Positions 41,761 to 51,580 are shown, counted from the first letter of the stretch. The stretch is 64,000 nucleotides of DNA from Rickettsiella endosymbiont of Rhagonycha lignosa (GCF_964031165.1 NZ_OZ035011.1:471001-535000), one strand, 5' to 3'. Notes: generated by a model from the sequence alone, not told the origin. Numbers and translations: made by a program.

Positions 41761-44700
41761 ATGAAACACTTCCTGTATTCACTAGCGCGCTTACTCATCG
41801 TATTTTTAACAAGTAGTATCGTTTTTTTTGCCTTAGTGGTTATTACAGGCCGAATTTTAACTCCTTATTTGAATAAACAAGCACAAGGAATTTCCAACTT
41901 AGCCGCTAAAGTATTGCGCAAGCCGGTACAAATCAAGCAATTTTCTGTGGCTTGGGAGGGTCTAACGCCCATTTTTCACGGATCAGACGTGATTATTTGG
42001 GATAATACTCAAACCCATCCTATATTAAGCGTTAAACAACTTAATATAGGTATCGATATTTTTAATAGTTTACTTAGGGGAGGAATAAAATTAGGCCCTA
42101 TCAGTGTGAATGGTATTGAATTAGTTGCGCACCAAACTAAAGATGATCAATTGGTTTTTTCTGGTATTAGCACATTGTTTAACCAATCTTCTGAGCTCAA
42201 TTCGAATGCCATGAATGAATTAATCGCTTGGGTTTTAGCTGAACCACAATTAAGTTTAGAAAACGTGGGCTTAAAATTTTATCCGAAATCGGGTAGTGTA
42301 TGGCCACCCATGCAAATAAATCTGCTATTAAAAAATAGCGGTGATCAACATCAATTAAGTGGTCGATTAAGTTTTTTACAAGAAAACTTTTCTGAATTAA
42401 ATTTTAAAGTTAATTTGAATGGCCCCCCATTATCATTCTCCCAGAACCATCTGAGCGGACCAGTTTTTTTACATGGCCAAAATGTTTTTCTGGATCGGTG
42501 GTTAAAGTTATGGAAACCAAGCTGGCAACTGCAAAACGCGAGAACAAATTTTAAAATATGGGCCAATTGGGACTCTGATCATTTTACACAGTTTCAAGGA
42601 TTGATTACTAATTTACATGCAGTATCAATTATAGTTAATAAACAAGCGCCCATTTCTTTTTCGCCTTTTTCGGCGCATATACTTTGGCAAAATATAAAGC
42701 AAGAGAATTGGAGCATAGACGTTATCGTCCATAATTTCGGTATGCAAACTTGGCAAAAAATCCCAGGGATCCAAGGACTAGATGCCTATCTACATATGAC
42801 ACCTAGCATGGGAAACCTCATTGCACATGCTAACGATTGCAGCCTAGATTTTAATAAACTATTTAAAGCGCCGATATATTTAGATAGTTTAACAAGTCAA
42901 TTGAATTGGCAGCAAAAAAATGGGGAGTGGGTAATTCAAGTACCACAATTTGAAGCAGTCAATCAGGATATATCGGTTAATTCACAATTTTCTTTGTTAG
43001 TTCCAAAACGCGCTATTCAATCGCAGATTAGTTTATTAGCGCATGTAAAAATACATAAAACAACACATATTGGCTATTATTTACCACAAACTGTTTTAGG
43101 GCCAGAACTTTTACATTGGCTGAGTACAGCTATTACTAAAGGGTCAGGTATAGGAACTTTAGTGTTGCAGGGTCCTTTGAATCAGTTTCCTTTTGATCAA
43201 CATAATGGAACTTTTTTAATTGATACACAAATAAAAGATGCTACTTTAAATTATGAAGGAGCTTGGCCTAGCTTGCAAAAAATTAATGGCGAACTTATTT
43301 TTGCTGGTCGGCAAATGCAAGTCTTAATCGATACTGCAGAGTTGTTGGGTACAAACTTAAAGAATATACAAGCTAGTATTCCGATTATTAAGAAAAATGT
43401 ACAGGCTGTATTACATATTGTTAGTGATGAGATTCATACTCGTCTAGAAATAGGACAACGTTTTTTAATTGCTACACCATTATCTCATGGAACATTAAGT
43501 CAATTAAAAAACTTAATACTGATAGGTCCTTTACAACTTAGTCTGCAAATAGCTATCCCTCTTGAAACAGGAAAACAAAAATTAAAATTACTGGGCCTTG
43601 CTCGCACAGAAAATGCTAAACTGAAAATTCCTGCACATAACATTCAATTAGATCAGTTAACTGGACCTTTCAGCTTTAATCAGGATGGAGTATCGGCACA
43701 AAAATTGACAGGAATATTATGGAAAAAGCCCATAGAGCTGTCTATTCGTTCGACACCGAATCTGCAAATTACCATAAATTATGATGGTATCCTGACTAAT
43801 TTAAAACCCGAACAAAATGGTTGGCGCTTTAGTATTGATAATCAAGCGGCAAAAGGAACTGTTTTGATTCCTAATAGTAATTTACAAGCAATTCTAGCAA
43901 ATTTTGACATTATTAATTTAGACTCATCGATTGAATCTAATAAGATTAATAGTTGGAATTTCAAGCAATTACCTAAGATTAATTTAAACGCAAGAGAGGT
44001 ACGTTATAAGGAGATTAATTTTGGAGCAGTGCAATTGAAGTTAAATCCTATATTAGGTGGCGTGTTAGTGAGAGAATTAAATGCGGGAAATGCAAATTAT
44101 CACTTGATAGCTAATGGCGCTTGGCATACCCAAGACGGGAGCTCCACTGAACTGATGGGCCAGTTAGACAGTGCGAATTTAAGCAATTTTTTAAGAAGTT
44201 GGGGCTTGCCGGCCAGCATCATCGCTGAACAGGCACATATGCGATTTAATTTGAATTGGCAGGGTGCTCCCTATCAGGTCAGTTTTACTAAACTTAAAGG
44301 TCATTTTTCTTTTACTGCAAGTAATGGTCAGATTGTTGATATTGGATCCAGTAACGAAGCTAAATTAAATTTTGGTCGATTGCTTACTTTTTTAAGTATA
44401 CAAAGCTTAACTAAACGTTTGCAGCTAGATTTTAGTGATTTAAAAACCAAAGGTTTTGATTTTACAAATATACAAGGTAATTTTATTTTACGAAATGGTA
44501 ATGCTATTACTCGCGATGTCACCATCGAAGGGCCGGTTGCGAAAATAAGCATTACTGGCCGAATTGGGATGTTGAATAAAGACTATGATTTGATTATTAA
44601 GGTGCTTCCACATTTTACTTCTAGCTTACCAGTGATAGTTGGTTTGGCAGGTGGTCCGGTGGCTGGTGTTGTGACTTGGTTAGCTAATGCGGTGTTAGGT

Positions 44701-44784
44701 TCTACCGTACAAAAAATTGCAGAGACGTCGTATCACATTACGGGATCTTGGAGTAAACCTGATGTGGTTAAAACCTCTACTTAG
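41761..44784 (+). CDS. yhdP: YhdP-family AsmA-like envelope protein
   Basis: 1007 aa. One N-terminal membrane segment (residues about 8-30) anchors a very long periplasmic beta-rich repeat domain. DUF3971/AsmA_2 features include GSGIGTLVLQGPLNQFPF near 465 and the C-terminal ITGRIGMLNKDYDLIIKVLPH and GSWSKPDV. YhdP proteins bridge the envelope and carry phospholipids to the outer membrane. It is shorter than E. coli YhdP (about 1266). In many gammaproteobacteria yhdP precedes tldD; here one orphan gene is inserted between them. Confidence 0.9.
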   Translation: MKHFLYSLARLLIVFLTSSIVFFALVVITGRILTPYLNKQAQGISNLAAKVLRKPVQIKQFSVAWEGLTPIFHGSDVIIWDNTQTHPILSVKQLNIGIDIFNSLLRGGIKLGPISVNGIELVAHQTKDDQLVFSGISTLFNQSSELNSNAMNELIAWVLAEPQLSLENVGLKFYPKSGSVWPPMQINLLLKNSGDQHQLSGRLSFLQENFSELNFKVNLNGPPLSFSQNHLSGPVFLHGQNVFLDRWLKLWKPSWQLQNARTNFKIWANWDSDHFTQFQGLITNLHAVSIIVNKQAPISFSPFSAHILWQNIKQENWSIDVIVHNFGMQTWQKIPGIQGLDAYLHMTPSMGNLIAHANDCSLDFNKLFKAPIYLDSLTSQLNWQQKNGEWVIQVPQFEAVNQDISVNSQFSLLVPKRAIQSQISLLAHVKIHKTTHIGYYLPQTVLGPELLHWLSTAITKGSGIGTLVLQGPLNQFPFDQHNGTFLIDTQIKDATLNYEGAWPSLQKINGELIFAGRQMQVLIDTAELLGTNLKNIQASIPIIKKNVQAVLHIVSDEIHTRLEIGQRFLIATPLSHGTLSQLKNLILIGPLQLSLQIAIPLETGKQKLKLLGLARTENAKLKIPAHNIQLDQLTGPFSFNQDGVSAQKLTGILWKKPIELSIRSTPNLQITINYDGILTNLKPEQNGWRFSIDNQAAKGTVLIPNSNLQAILANFDIINLDSSIESNKINSWNFKQLPKINLNAREVRYKEINFGAVQLKLNPILGGVLVRELNAGNANYHLIANGAWHTQDGSSTELMGQLDSANLSNFLRSWGLPASIIAEQAHMRFNLNWQGAPYQVSFTKLKGHFSFTASNGQIVDIGSSNEAKLNFGRLLTFLSIQSLTKRLQLDFSDLKTKGFDFTNIQGNFILRNGNAITRDVTIEGPVAKISITGRIGMLNKDYDLIIKVLPHFTSSLPVIVGLAGGPVAGVVTWLANAVLGSTVQKIAETSYHITGSWSKPDVVKTST

Positions 44785-44817
44785 GCATTCGAATTAAATA
44801 ATAAAAAATAGTTTACC

Positions 44818-44840
44818 TTGACAATTTATTGCGATAAATT
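44818..44840 (+). promoter_or_regulatory. TTGACA plus perfect dyad upstream of the orphan gene at 44890
   Basis: TTGACA (44818-44823) runs into the perfect palindrome AATTTAT-TGCG-ATAAATT (44823-44840). A separate TATAAT (44871-44876), with TTTCCA 17 bp upstream, lies close to the start codon. The dyad looks like an operator. TTGACAATTT is shared with the region upstream of 6690. Confidence 0.4.
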
Positions 44841-44889
44841 ATTGCCCTTTCCATAGCAATTTAATGTCAATATAATAAGAAGGGTGATT

Positions 44890-45714
44890 ATGTTTAATCT
44901 TTCAGCTAAAGAATTTTCTGATAAGTATTACTGTAAAGAGCGCAACCATCAATCTAATAATTATTACAGATTAGATTGTGAATCCGGTGAAGGCCTAATT
45001 AATCCTTTACTGAAAGAATTGGAAAAAAATTTTATAAAATTAAAAAAAAAACCTGCAGAACAAAGGAAAAAGGCATTTGAATTATATCTTGAATTTTTTT
45101 TAAAAAAATGTATTAACATTAATCGTAGTTTTTCTGATGCGATTCAGTTTTTGTCAATTTGGTTAAAAATATCTCCAGATATTTTTTTAACTGCACTAAA
45201 AAATAACGAATTAAAGCTGTTTTTCAATAGAACCGAATACGATCATGACGGGGATAAGTGGTATTTCCCAAAATTATTGAAAATTCTTTCGCCATTAATA
45301 AAACAAAATCTTACTACTGCCGATGAACTTTTGTTTAATATATTTGAAACTTTTGATTTTTTCGCTGAGCCGGAAATTTTTGTCAGCGAAATAATAGGTT
45401 ATGATCGATTGGAATGGTGCATTAAACAAAGCCCTGCAGTTTTTAAACAAGCTTTATTGTCGAAAGTTCAAGAGTTTGTTAAGCAATACAACACTATCGA
45501 TATAGGTTTGCATAGTCGCAAATATTTAAATGATGCAATTCAAGCGATTAATGGTATTCAAACAACAAAAATAGAAAGACAAACCGAGCGTCTGGAATTA
45601 GCTTCATTTCTGAAAAATAATATTTTTAGTTACCCTAGCATTAAGAACTTCAATTCATCAGATTCGTTTTTAGCTTTTCCTCGAACTAATTATAATCGAA
45701 GTAATAACTATTAA
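44890..45714 (+). CDS. Orphan Lys/Phe-rich protein, effector candidate
   Basis: 274 aa, not recognised. The start was moved to ATG 44890, which has AAGAAGG six bases upstream; a GTG two codons earlier lies next to that site. Mostly helical and rich in Lys, Phe, Asn and Leu, with no signal peptide. The C-terminal tail is Asn/Ser-rich (SIKNFNSSDSF). It interrupts the yhdP-tldD neighbourhood, and its base composition is more AT-rich than both neighbours, which suggests insertion. Its function is unknown; its general character matches the orphans at 6.7 and 18-25 kb. Confidence 0.68.
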   Translation: MFNLSAKEFSDKYYCKERNHQSNNYYRLDCESGEGLINPLLKELEKNFIKLKKKPAEQRKKAFELYLEFFLKKCININRSFSDAIQFLSIWLKISPDIFLTALKNNELKLFFNRTEYDHDGDKWYFPKLLKILSPLIKQNLTTADELLFNIFETFDFFAEPEIFVSEIIGYDRLEWCIKQSPAVFKQALLSKVQEFVKQYNTIDIGLHSRKYLNDAIQAINGIQTTKIERQTERLELASFLKNNIFSYPSIKNFNSSDSFLAFPRTNYNRSNNY

Positions 45715-45737
45715 ATTTGCTGAGATCACTAAAATTG

Positions 45738-45764
45738 CATCCTGACTTCAGCTAAGTTAGGATG
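45738..45764 (+). promoter_or_regulatory. Hairpin overlapping the tldD start region
   Basis: CATCCTGACTT (45738-45748) pairs with AAGTTAGGATG (45754-45764), ten of eleven Watson-Crick, loop of 5. The right arm contains the first tldD ATG and the AGG that would serve the later ATG codons (45771, 45774). It could mask translation initiation. Confidence 0.4.
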
Positions 45765-47219
45765 ACAAACATGATGAAAAATAGTCTTACTTTAGCCCGT
45801 GAAACCCTGTTAGACCCCGCTGGATTGACTGAAAACCAGTTACAGGTCATTTTAGGCCGATTATTAACGCCTAAAGTTGATATGGCCGATCTTTATTTTC
45901 AAGCAACTCAGTTAGAGAGTTGGGTATTAGAAGATAGTATCGTTAAAAATGGTAGTTTTAATATTGAGCGTGGTGTCGGTGTCCGTGCCATCAGCGGCGA
46001 AAAAACAGGTTTTGCTTATTCAGATGATATTATATTACCTGCTTTGGAATCAGCGGCGACCATGGCGGGGAGTATTGTTAGAACTGGGCAGCATGGCCAA
46101 ATCCATGCTTGGCAGAAAAATTCGCTTATAAAGCCATTATATCAACCAATTAACCCTATTTCTTCCTGGACTGAACAACAGAAATTAAGTTTGCTTCGTG
46201 AAGTTGACGAAGTGGCGCGTGCTTGTGATCCCCGTATTAAACACGTGAATGTCAGTTTAATTGGTGCACAAGAAGTGGTTCTAGTGATTAATAGTGAGGG
46301 CTGTATGGCAGCCGATATTCGACCTTTAGTGCGATTAAATATTAGTGTAATTGCAGAAGATAAAGGTTTGCGCGAACAAGGTTTTGCCGGTGGTGGTGGT
46401 CGCACCGATTATAGCTATTTTATTAAAGATCTGATGGCCGCTGAGTTAGCAAAAGAAGCGGTCCGCTTAGCTATTCTGAATTTAGATGCAGTAAAAGCAC
46501 CTGCCGGTACGATGCCCATCGTGTTAGGACCTGGTTGGCCTGGGGTTTTATTGCATGAAGCCGTAGGACATGGTTTAGAAGGAGACTTCAATCGCAAAGG
46601 AAGCTCAGCATTTTCAGGTCGAATCGGTGAGCGTGTCGCTTCTCCAGGATGTACCGTAGTCGATGATGGAACGATCCCTAATCGACGCGGATCGCTCACT
46701 ATCGATGATGAAGGCACACCAACACAGCGCACTGTTTTAATTGAAAAAGGTATTTTAAAAGCCTATATGATGGATAAATTAAATGCGCGCTTGATGGGGA
46801 CGGAATCGACAGGAAATGGTCGCCGCGAATCGTTTGCGCATTTACCGATGCCGCGCATGACCAATACCTATATGTTACCCGGTCCTTATGTACCAGAAGA
46901 AATTATAGCAACTGTTAAAAAAGGACTTTATGCTGTGAATTTTTCTGGTGGTCAGGTGGATATTACTTCAGGAAAATTTGTATTTTCTGCCTGTGAAGCT
47001 TATTTAATTGAAAATGGTCAAATAACACGGCCGGTTAAAGGAGCCACTTTAATTGGTAATGGCCCCGATGTGTTAACGCAAGTTTCCATGATCGGTAATG
47101 ATCTAAAATTAGATAGCGGTATTGGCAGTTGTGGTAAAGAAGGCCAGAGCGTTCCTGTAGGAGTCGGACAACCCACATTAAAAATAGATGCTTTAACAGT
47201 AGGTGGTACTGCCATTTAA
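45762..47219 (+). CDS. tldD: Metalloprotease TldD
   Basis: Zinc-dependent peptidase that forms a TldD/TldE pair and degrades unfolded peptides; it also matures some ribosomally made peptides such as microcin B17. 485 aa. The metal motif [12 protein letters not shown] lies near residue 265, and [19 protein letters not shown] and [17 protein letters not shown] are family signatures. ATG codons at 45762, 45771 and 45774 are all possible; the latter two are better spaced from AGG. tldE (pmbA) is not in the window. It is followed 12 bp later by msbA. Confidence 0.95.
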   Translation: MTNMMKNSLTLARETLLDPAGLTENQLQVILGRLLTPKVDMADLYFQATQLESWVLEDSIVKNGSFNIERGVGVRAISGEKTGFAYSDDIILPALESAATMAGSIVRTGQHGQIHAWQKNSLIKPLYQPINPISSWTEQQKLSLLREVDEVARACDPRIKHVNVSLIGAQEVVLVINSEGCMAADIRPLVRLNISVIAEDKGLREQGFAGGGGRTDYSYFIKDLMAAELAKEAVRLAILNLDAVKAPAGTMPIVLGPGWPGVLLHEAVGHGLEGDFNRKGSSAFSGRIGERVASPGCTVVDDGTIPNRRGSLTIDDEGTPTQRTVLIEKGILKAYMMDKLNARLMGTESTGNGRRESFAHLPMPRMTNTYMLPGPYVPEEIIATVKKGLYAVNFSGGQVDITSGKFVFSACEAYLIENGQITRPVKGATLIGNGPDVLTQVSMIGNDLKLDSGIGSCGKEGQSVPVGVGQPTLKIDALTVGGTAI

Positions 47220-47231
47220 CAAGAAAAAAAT

Positions 47232-48980
47232 ATGACAGAACAACATACATCGCAAAACCACAATGGTTTTTATAGTTATCGACGTTTGCTACATTATCTG
47301 CACCATTATTGGGGTTGGTTTTTATTAGGTATCATCGGAACTATTTTATTGGCGGGCACCGATGCTGGATTTGTTGGGTTTTTAAACCCATTACTTAATA
47401 AAGGTTTTGTCGCTAAAGACCAACATTTTATACGTCTTCTCCCTTTTATTTTAATCTTTGCAGTTTTAATGCGTTGCATAGCTAATTTTTTGTCCAGTTA
47501 TTGCTTAGCACGTGTCGCAAGAAGTGTGGTGATGAATATACGCCAGGACATACTTATTAAATTGTTACGTTTACCCGCTAAATTTTATGACAATATGACA
47601 TCTGGTCAATTGCTTTCTGCCATTATTTATAATGTGGATCAGATCGCTAATGCGAGTACTACTGCTTTAATTACTTTAGTGCAAGAAAGTTTTATTGTGC
47701 TGTGTCTGATCGGCGTTATGTTCATACAGAGTTGGCAATTGAGTCTATTATTTTTTATTGCCGTACCGACCATGATTTGGATTGCTCGCTATTCCAGCAG
47801 ACGTATGCGAGGTTTGAATAATGCTGTTCAAGATTCGATGAGTGAAATGACACAAGTTGCAGAAGAAGTCATCGATGGCTATAAAGTGATCCGTACGTTT
47901 GGTGGCGAAGAATATGAAACTAAAAAATTTCAAACCTTATTAGAAAGGAATAGATTTCGTGAGTTAAAAGTCGTTGTTACTAGCTCTTTAGCAAGCGCAG
48001 GTGTTCAGCTTATTGCCGGTGGGATTGCCGTGATTACTATTTATCTGGCGGTTTCGCATTTTACGCATATTAATGCAGGTGCATTTATTGCTATGGTAAC
48101 TTCAATGTTGTTGTTGTTAAAGCCAATGCGTAATTTAGCTGCGGTGAATAGCATCATACAACGTGGAATTGCTGCAGCCGGCAGTATTTTTAATTTATTA
48201 GATGAAAAGAATGAATTGGATGAAGGTACGCACACATTTAACGTCCTAAAAGGTTGTTTAGAATATCGAAATGTAAACTTTGCCTATTCATCCGAGCAAC
48301 CTGTTTTACAAGATATCAATTTTACAATTAATCCTGCTGAGACCGTTGCGTTGGTGGGACGTTCAGGCAGTGGAAAATCTACGTTAGTAAATTTATTACC
48401 ACGTTTCTACGATAATTATTTAGGAAAAATTTTAATAGACGGTGTTGATATCCGTGAATTAAAACTAAAAGATTTGCGTAGTCAGTTTGCTTTAGTATCT
48501 CAGCATGTAACATTATTTAATGACACCATTGCCCATAATATTGCTTATGGACAATTAAGCAATGTGAGTGAATCTATGATAATACGGGCGGCTAAGGCAG
48601 CACATGCCATGGAATTTATCGAGCAATTACCACAAGGACTAAATACTTTAATTGGTGAAAATGGTGTGTTACTATCAGGCGGTCAACGGCAACGGATTGC
48701 AATTGCACGCGCGCTACTTAAAAATTCCCCATTTTTAATTTTAGATGAAGCAACCTCTGCATTAGACACCGAAGCAGAACGTCATATACAAGCTGCGCTA
48801 GAAGAACTTATGCATAATCGTACGACGTTGGTTATTGCACACCGCCTTTCCACTGTAGAAAGGGCTAAACAGATTTTAGTGCTTGATGCAGGTCGTATTG
48901 TTGAAAGAGGGACACACCAAGAGTTACTCGCAAAAAATGGTTATTACGCCAAACTTTACAGTATGCAGTTTAGAGATTAA
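47232..48980 (+). CDS. msbA: Lipid A export ATP-binding/permease MsbA
   Basis: Half-size ABC exporter that flips lipid A-core across the inner membrane. 582 aa, the family length. Six membrane segments occur in residues about 20-310. The nucleotide-binding domain has Walker A VGRSGSGKSTLVNLLPRFY, the LSGGQRQRIAIARALL signature, and Walker B FLILDEATSALD, followed by the H-loop AHRLSTVE. It starts 12 bp after tldD and is probably co-transcribed. lpxK is not adjacent. Confidence 0.94.
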   Translation: MTEQHTSQNHNGFYSYRRLLHYLHHYWGWFLLGIIGTILLAGTDAGFVGFLNPLLNKGFVAKDQHFIRLLPFILIFAVLMRCIANFLSSYCLARVARSVVMNIRQDILIKLLRLPAKFYDNMTSGQLLSAIIYNVDQIANASTTALITLVQESFIVLCLIGVMFIQSWQLSLLFFIAVPTMIWIARYSSRRMRGLNNAVQDSMSEMTQVAEEVIDGYKVIRTFGGEEYETKKFQTLLERNRFRELKVVVTSSLASAGVQLIAGGIAVITIYLAVSHFTHINAGAFIAMVTSMLLLLKPMRNLAAVNSIIQRGIAAAGSIFNLLDEKNELDEGTHTFNVLKGCLEYRNVNFAYSSEQPVLQDINFTINPAETVALVGRSGSGKSTLVNLLPRFYDNYLGKILIDGVDIRELKLKDLRSQFALVSQHVTLFNDTIAHNIAYGQLSNVSESMIIRAAKAAHAMEFIEQLPQGLNTLIGENGVLLSGGQRQRIAIARALLKNSPFLILDEATSALDTEAERHIQAALEELMHNRTTLVIAHRLSTVERAKQILVLDAGRIVERGTHQELLAKNGYYAKLYSMQFRD

Positions 48981-49154
48981 ATAATTTTAAAAATAAACTT
49001 ATTTAAAATATTATTATTTAAATCTTCTAATTTATTATATTGATTGTATTCTATAAAAAAATTAACTCGTTTTTACATAATCATCAGACTATGATTTCCA
49101 ATTTATTTTTAAAAATATAATTAGAACTAGCCCAATAATAGGTAACTAATTTAT

Positions 49155-50195
49155 ATGATGAGTTTTTTTTCTATAGTAATAACTTTTTTTATTACTATAT
49201 TCTGCGTCGTTCTATTATGTCCTTTAGCCCTACGGCTGGATTTAATCGATACGCCCGATATTCGAAAACAACATCAAGGAAACATTCCCTTGATAGGCGG
49301 TTTAGCGATGTTAATGGGTTTATTAGTTGGCTTATTAACCTTGCCTATTTCTCTGCAAAGTTATCGTAGTTTCATTGCTGGATCGGCTTTATTAGTCTTT
49401 GTTGGCATGTTAGATGATTTTCGAGAGCTATCACCAAAAAGTCGTTTTTTTGCACAAATTGCTGCAGTATTGTTGATGATTTTTTGGGGAAATAATTATA
49501 TTACACATCTCGGTAATCTGATTTTTTTTAAAGATATTTATTTAGGTCATTATTCCAGTTTAATGGTGACCTTGATTGCCGGATTAGGAATTATTAATGC
49601 CATTAATATGATAGATGGTGTTGACGGATTGGCAGGGACATTAGTATTGGTGGAATTAATTTTATTAATTTTTGCTGCAGTGCTAACACAACATTTTTCT
49701 GCCGCAAGTATTTTGTTGTTAATGGCAGCCAGTGTTTTAGGTTTTCTTTGGTTTAATTTTCCTTTTCTCGGTCGTGCGCATGCACAGATATTCATGGGTG
49801 ATGCCGGAAGTATGTTGTTAGGCTTTGGATTAGTGTGGTTTTTAATTGAACTTTCACAATGCAATTTTCGGCCAATAACACCAGTGACGATGCTATGGAT
49901 AATGTCTGTACCACTTTTCGATGCTACTGCCGTAATGTTATATCGATTAATAAAAGGTCAATCGGTTACTTTTTCAGATCGACAACACGGCCATCATTTA
50001 TTATTAGCTTTAAAATTTACTCCTTTACAAATTAATAGTATTTTCGGTTGTACAAATTTTGTATTAGGTTTAATTGGTTTGTGCGCTTTTTATTATCAGT
50101 TTAATGCAAGCGTTATGTTTATGAGTTTTTTACTAGTTTTTATTATTTATTTTTTTGTTGTCAATAATTGTCGCAATTCGTTAATTAAAAATTGA
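49155..50195 (+). CDS. WecA-like undecaprenyl-phosphate GlcNAc-1-phosphate transferase
   Basis: Polyprenol-phosphate sugar-1-phosphate transferase that starts O-antigen or other lipid-linked glycans. 346 aa with about ten hydrophobic segments. Hallmarks are DTPDIRKQHQGNIPLIGG, the NMIDGVDGLAGT loop, AQIFMGDAGSMLLGF with catalytic Asp, and the cytosolic SDRQHGHHLLL substrate-binding loop. It is most like WecA/TagO. Two adjacent ATGs (49155, 49158) are possible. It is separated from the polysaccharide locus at 54-64 kb but probably supplies its primer. Confidence 0.9.
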   Translation: MMSFFSIVITFFITIFCVVLLCPLALRLDLIDTPDIRKQHQGNIPLIGGLAMLMGLLVGLLTLPISLQSYRSFIAGSALLVFVGMLDDFRELSPKSRFFAQIAAVLLMIFWGNNYITHLGNLIFFKDIYLGHYSSLMVTLIAGLGIINAINMIDGVDGLAGTLVLVELILLIFAAVLTQHFSAASILLLMAASVLGFLWFNFPFLGRAHAQIFMGDAGSMLLGFGLVWFLIELSQCNFRPITPVTMLWIMSVPLFDATAVMLYRLIKGQSVTFSDRQHGHHLLLALKFTPLQINSIFGCTNFVLGLIGLCAFYYQFNASVMFMSFLLVFIIYFFVVNNCRNSLIKN

Positions 50196-50242
50196 AAATA
50201 GATTATTTTTTGTGCGTTTATTAACTGAAAATTAAAAAATAC

Positions 50243-50325
50243 TTGCATTCTTTTACAATTATGTATAAAAACTAAGTGTCACTAGATGTTCTATAGTGTA
50301 ATGCTATAAGCAGTGGATTAGTGAC
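50243..50325 (+). promoter_or_regulatory. Likely promoter and nested dyad in the leader of the Cys-rich lipoprotein gene
   Basis: TTGCAT (50243-50248) and TATAAA (50264-50269) with a 15-bp spacer form a possible promoter. Downstream, GTCACTA (50278-50284) and TAGTGAC (50319-50325) are perfect inverted repeats enclosing a second pair, TATAG (50292-50296) and CTATA (50304-50308). The nested layout could be an operator or a structured 5' leader RNA. Confidence 0.4.
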
Positions 50326-50363
50326 AGAAAAATTTTTCTTATCCATTTTTATACAGGGGATAG

Positions 50364-50630
50364 ATGATCATGATCATGAAAAAGTCTGGTTTAGTTATCG
50401 CTGCTACTGCAGCCGCTATATTCTTATCTGGTTGTGCAACAGGTGCGCGAAACATTCCAGAAAATACACCAATCTGTGAAACACCTTGTGCGCCACCTTG
50501 TGCTGCTCCATGTAATACATGTAAATGTATGAGCCGATGCAAGCAAGTATGTCCTCCAAAAAGACATCACCGCCGTCACCATCGTCGTTGCAGAACTGCT
50601 GAAAATGCAACCAGCCAAATGAATGGATAA
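50364..50630 (+). CDS. Cys-rich small lipoprotein, candidate precursor peptide of the MNIO cluster
   Basis: 88 aa. The signal sequence KKSGLVIAATAAAIFLSGC ends in lipobox LSGC, making C24 the lipidated residue. The mature part has eight closely spaced Cys at 38, 42, 46, 50, 53, 55, 59 and 63 (blocks ETPC, APPC, AAPC, NTC, KC, MSRC, KQVC). A His/Arg cluster (KRHHRRHHRRC, C76) follows. It lies just upstream of a DUF692/MNIO gene and its DUF2063 partner, the enzyme pair that modifies Cys in bufferin-type precursors. It does not look like DUF2282 and lacks the EGKCG repeat. ATG codons at 50364, 50370 and 50376 are possible; GGGGA favours the first. Metal binding and modification are inference. 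Confidence 0.8.
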   Translation: MIMIMKKSGLVIAATAAAIFLSGCATGARNIPENTPICETPCAPPCAAPCNTCKCMSRCKQVCPPKRHHRRHHRRCRTAENATSQMNG

Positions 50631-50680
50631 TAATTAATTATTAGTATGGCTATTCATTAGCTATATGACTGTGTAGAATG

Positions 50681-50709
50681 AAGCCGCGTAACAATACGCG
50701 GCTTTTTTT
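50681..50709 (+). terminator. Rho-independent terminator between precursor and enzyme genes
   Basis: Perfect 10-bp stem AAGCCGCGTA/TACGCGGCTT with loop ACAA, followed by TTTTTTG. It lies 51 bp after the lipoprotein stop and 35 bp before the MNIO start, so transcription of the enzymes from the precursor promoter needs readthrough. Confidence 0.9.
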
Positions 50710-50743
50710 GTTATGAGATTTTTTTATAGGTTAATTCCTGATA

Positions 50744-51580
50744 ATGGATGCTTTTCTAGGTTTTGGTCTTGGTTTACGAACCCAACATTATTCTTACATT
50801 TTAGAACATCGACCTAAAATAGATTGGTTTGAAGCGATTACTGAAGATTATTTAGTACCCGGCGGAAAACCTCTTCATTATCTTAATCGTATCCGTGAAT
50901 TCTATCCATTAGCTATGCATGGTGTTTCTTTATCGGTAGGAAGTTGTGATCCGCTTAATATGGAATATTTAAAAAAAGTAAAAATATTGGCTGATAAAAT
51001 ACAACCGGTTTGGATCTCGGATCATTTATGTTGGACGGGAATTGATGGCTTAAATATGCACGATTTATTGCCTTTACCGTATACTGAAGAAGCGGTAAAA
51101 CATGTGGTTGATCGGGTTAAACAAGTACAAGATTTTTTAGGACGACAGATCTTATTAGAAAATGTTTCTAGTTACATTGAATATCGCGATTCTAAGATCC
51201 CTGAATGGGAGTTTTTAACAGCTATCGCTGAACAAGCCGATTGTTTAATCTTACTTGATATTAATAATATTTATGTCAGCTCTGTGAACCATCATTTCGA
51301 TCCATTAGACTATTTAAATGCAATCCCTATCCATAGAGTACGTCAGTTTCATTTAGCGGGACATAAAAATTGTGGGGATTATATTATTGATACACACGAT
51401 GCACCCATTATCGATGGTGTTTGGTCGCTATATGCACAAGCAGTCAAAAGATATGGCAGGGTTGCCACCATGATCGAACGTGATGATGATATACCTGAGT
51501 TTCCTATTTTATTCGACGAGTTACAACAGGCCAAAAAGATAGCAAAAAACCTTTGGAAAGAAAATGTCTGCATTAGCTAA
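50744..51580 (+). CDS. DUF692/MNIO multinuclear non-heme iron oxidative enzyme (BufB-like)
   Basis: 278-aa TIM-barrel oxidase of the family that includes MbnB, TglH and bufferin BufB, which oxidise peptide cysteines. The opening FLGFGLGLRTQHY and the metal-ligand set are complete: H59 (AMHGVSLS), D93/H94 (ISDHLCW), H106 (MHDLLP), E139/N140 (LLENVSSY), D172/N174 (LLDINNIYVSS), H203 and H207 (FHLAGH), D216/H218 (DTHDAP) and E245 (MIERDDD). It should therefore be active. The stop overlaps the DUF2063 gene by 17 bp. The substrate is inferred from position to be the upstream Cys-rich lipoprotein. Confidence 0.93.
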   Translation: MDAFLGFGLGLRTQHYSYILEHRPKIDWFEAITEDYLVPGGKPLHYLNRIREFYPLAMHGVSLSVGSCDPLNMEYLKKVKILADKIQPVWISDHLCWTGIDGLNMHDLLPLPYTEEAVKHVVDRVKQVQDFLGRQILLENVSSYIEYRDSKIPEWEFLTAIAEQADCLILLDINNIYVSSVNHHFDPLDYLNAIPIHRVRQFHLAGHKNCGDYIIDTHDAPIIDGVWSLYAQAVKRYGRVATMIERDDDIPEFPILFDELQQAKKIAKNLWKENVCIS

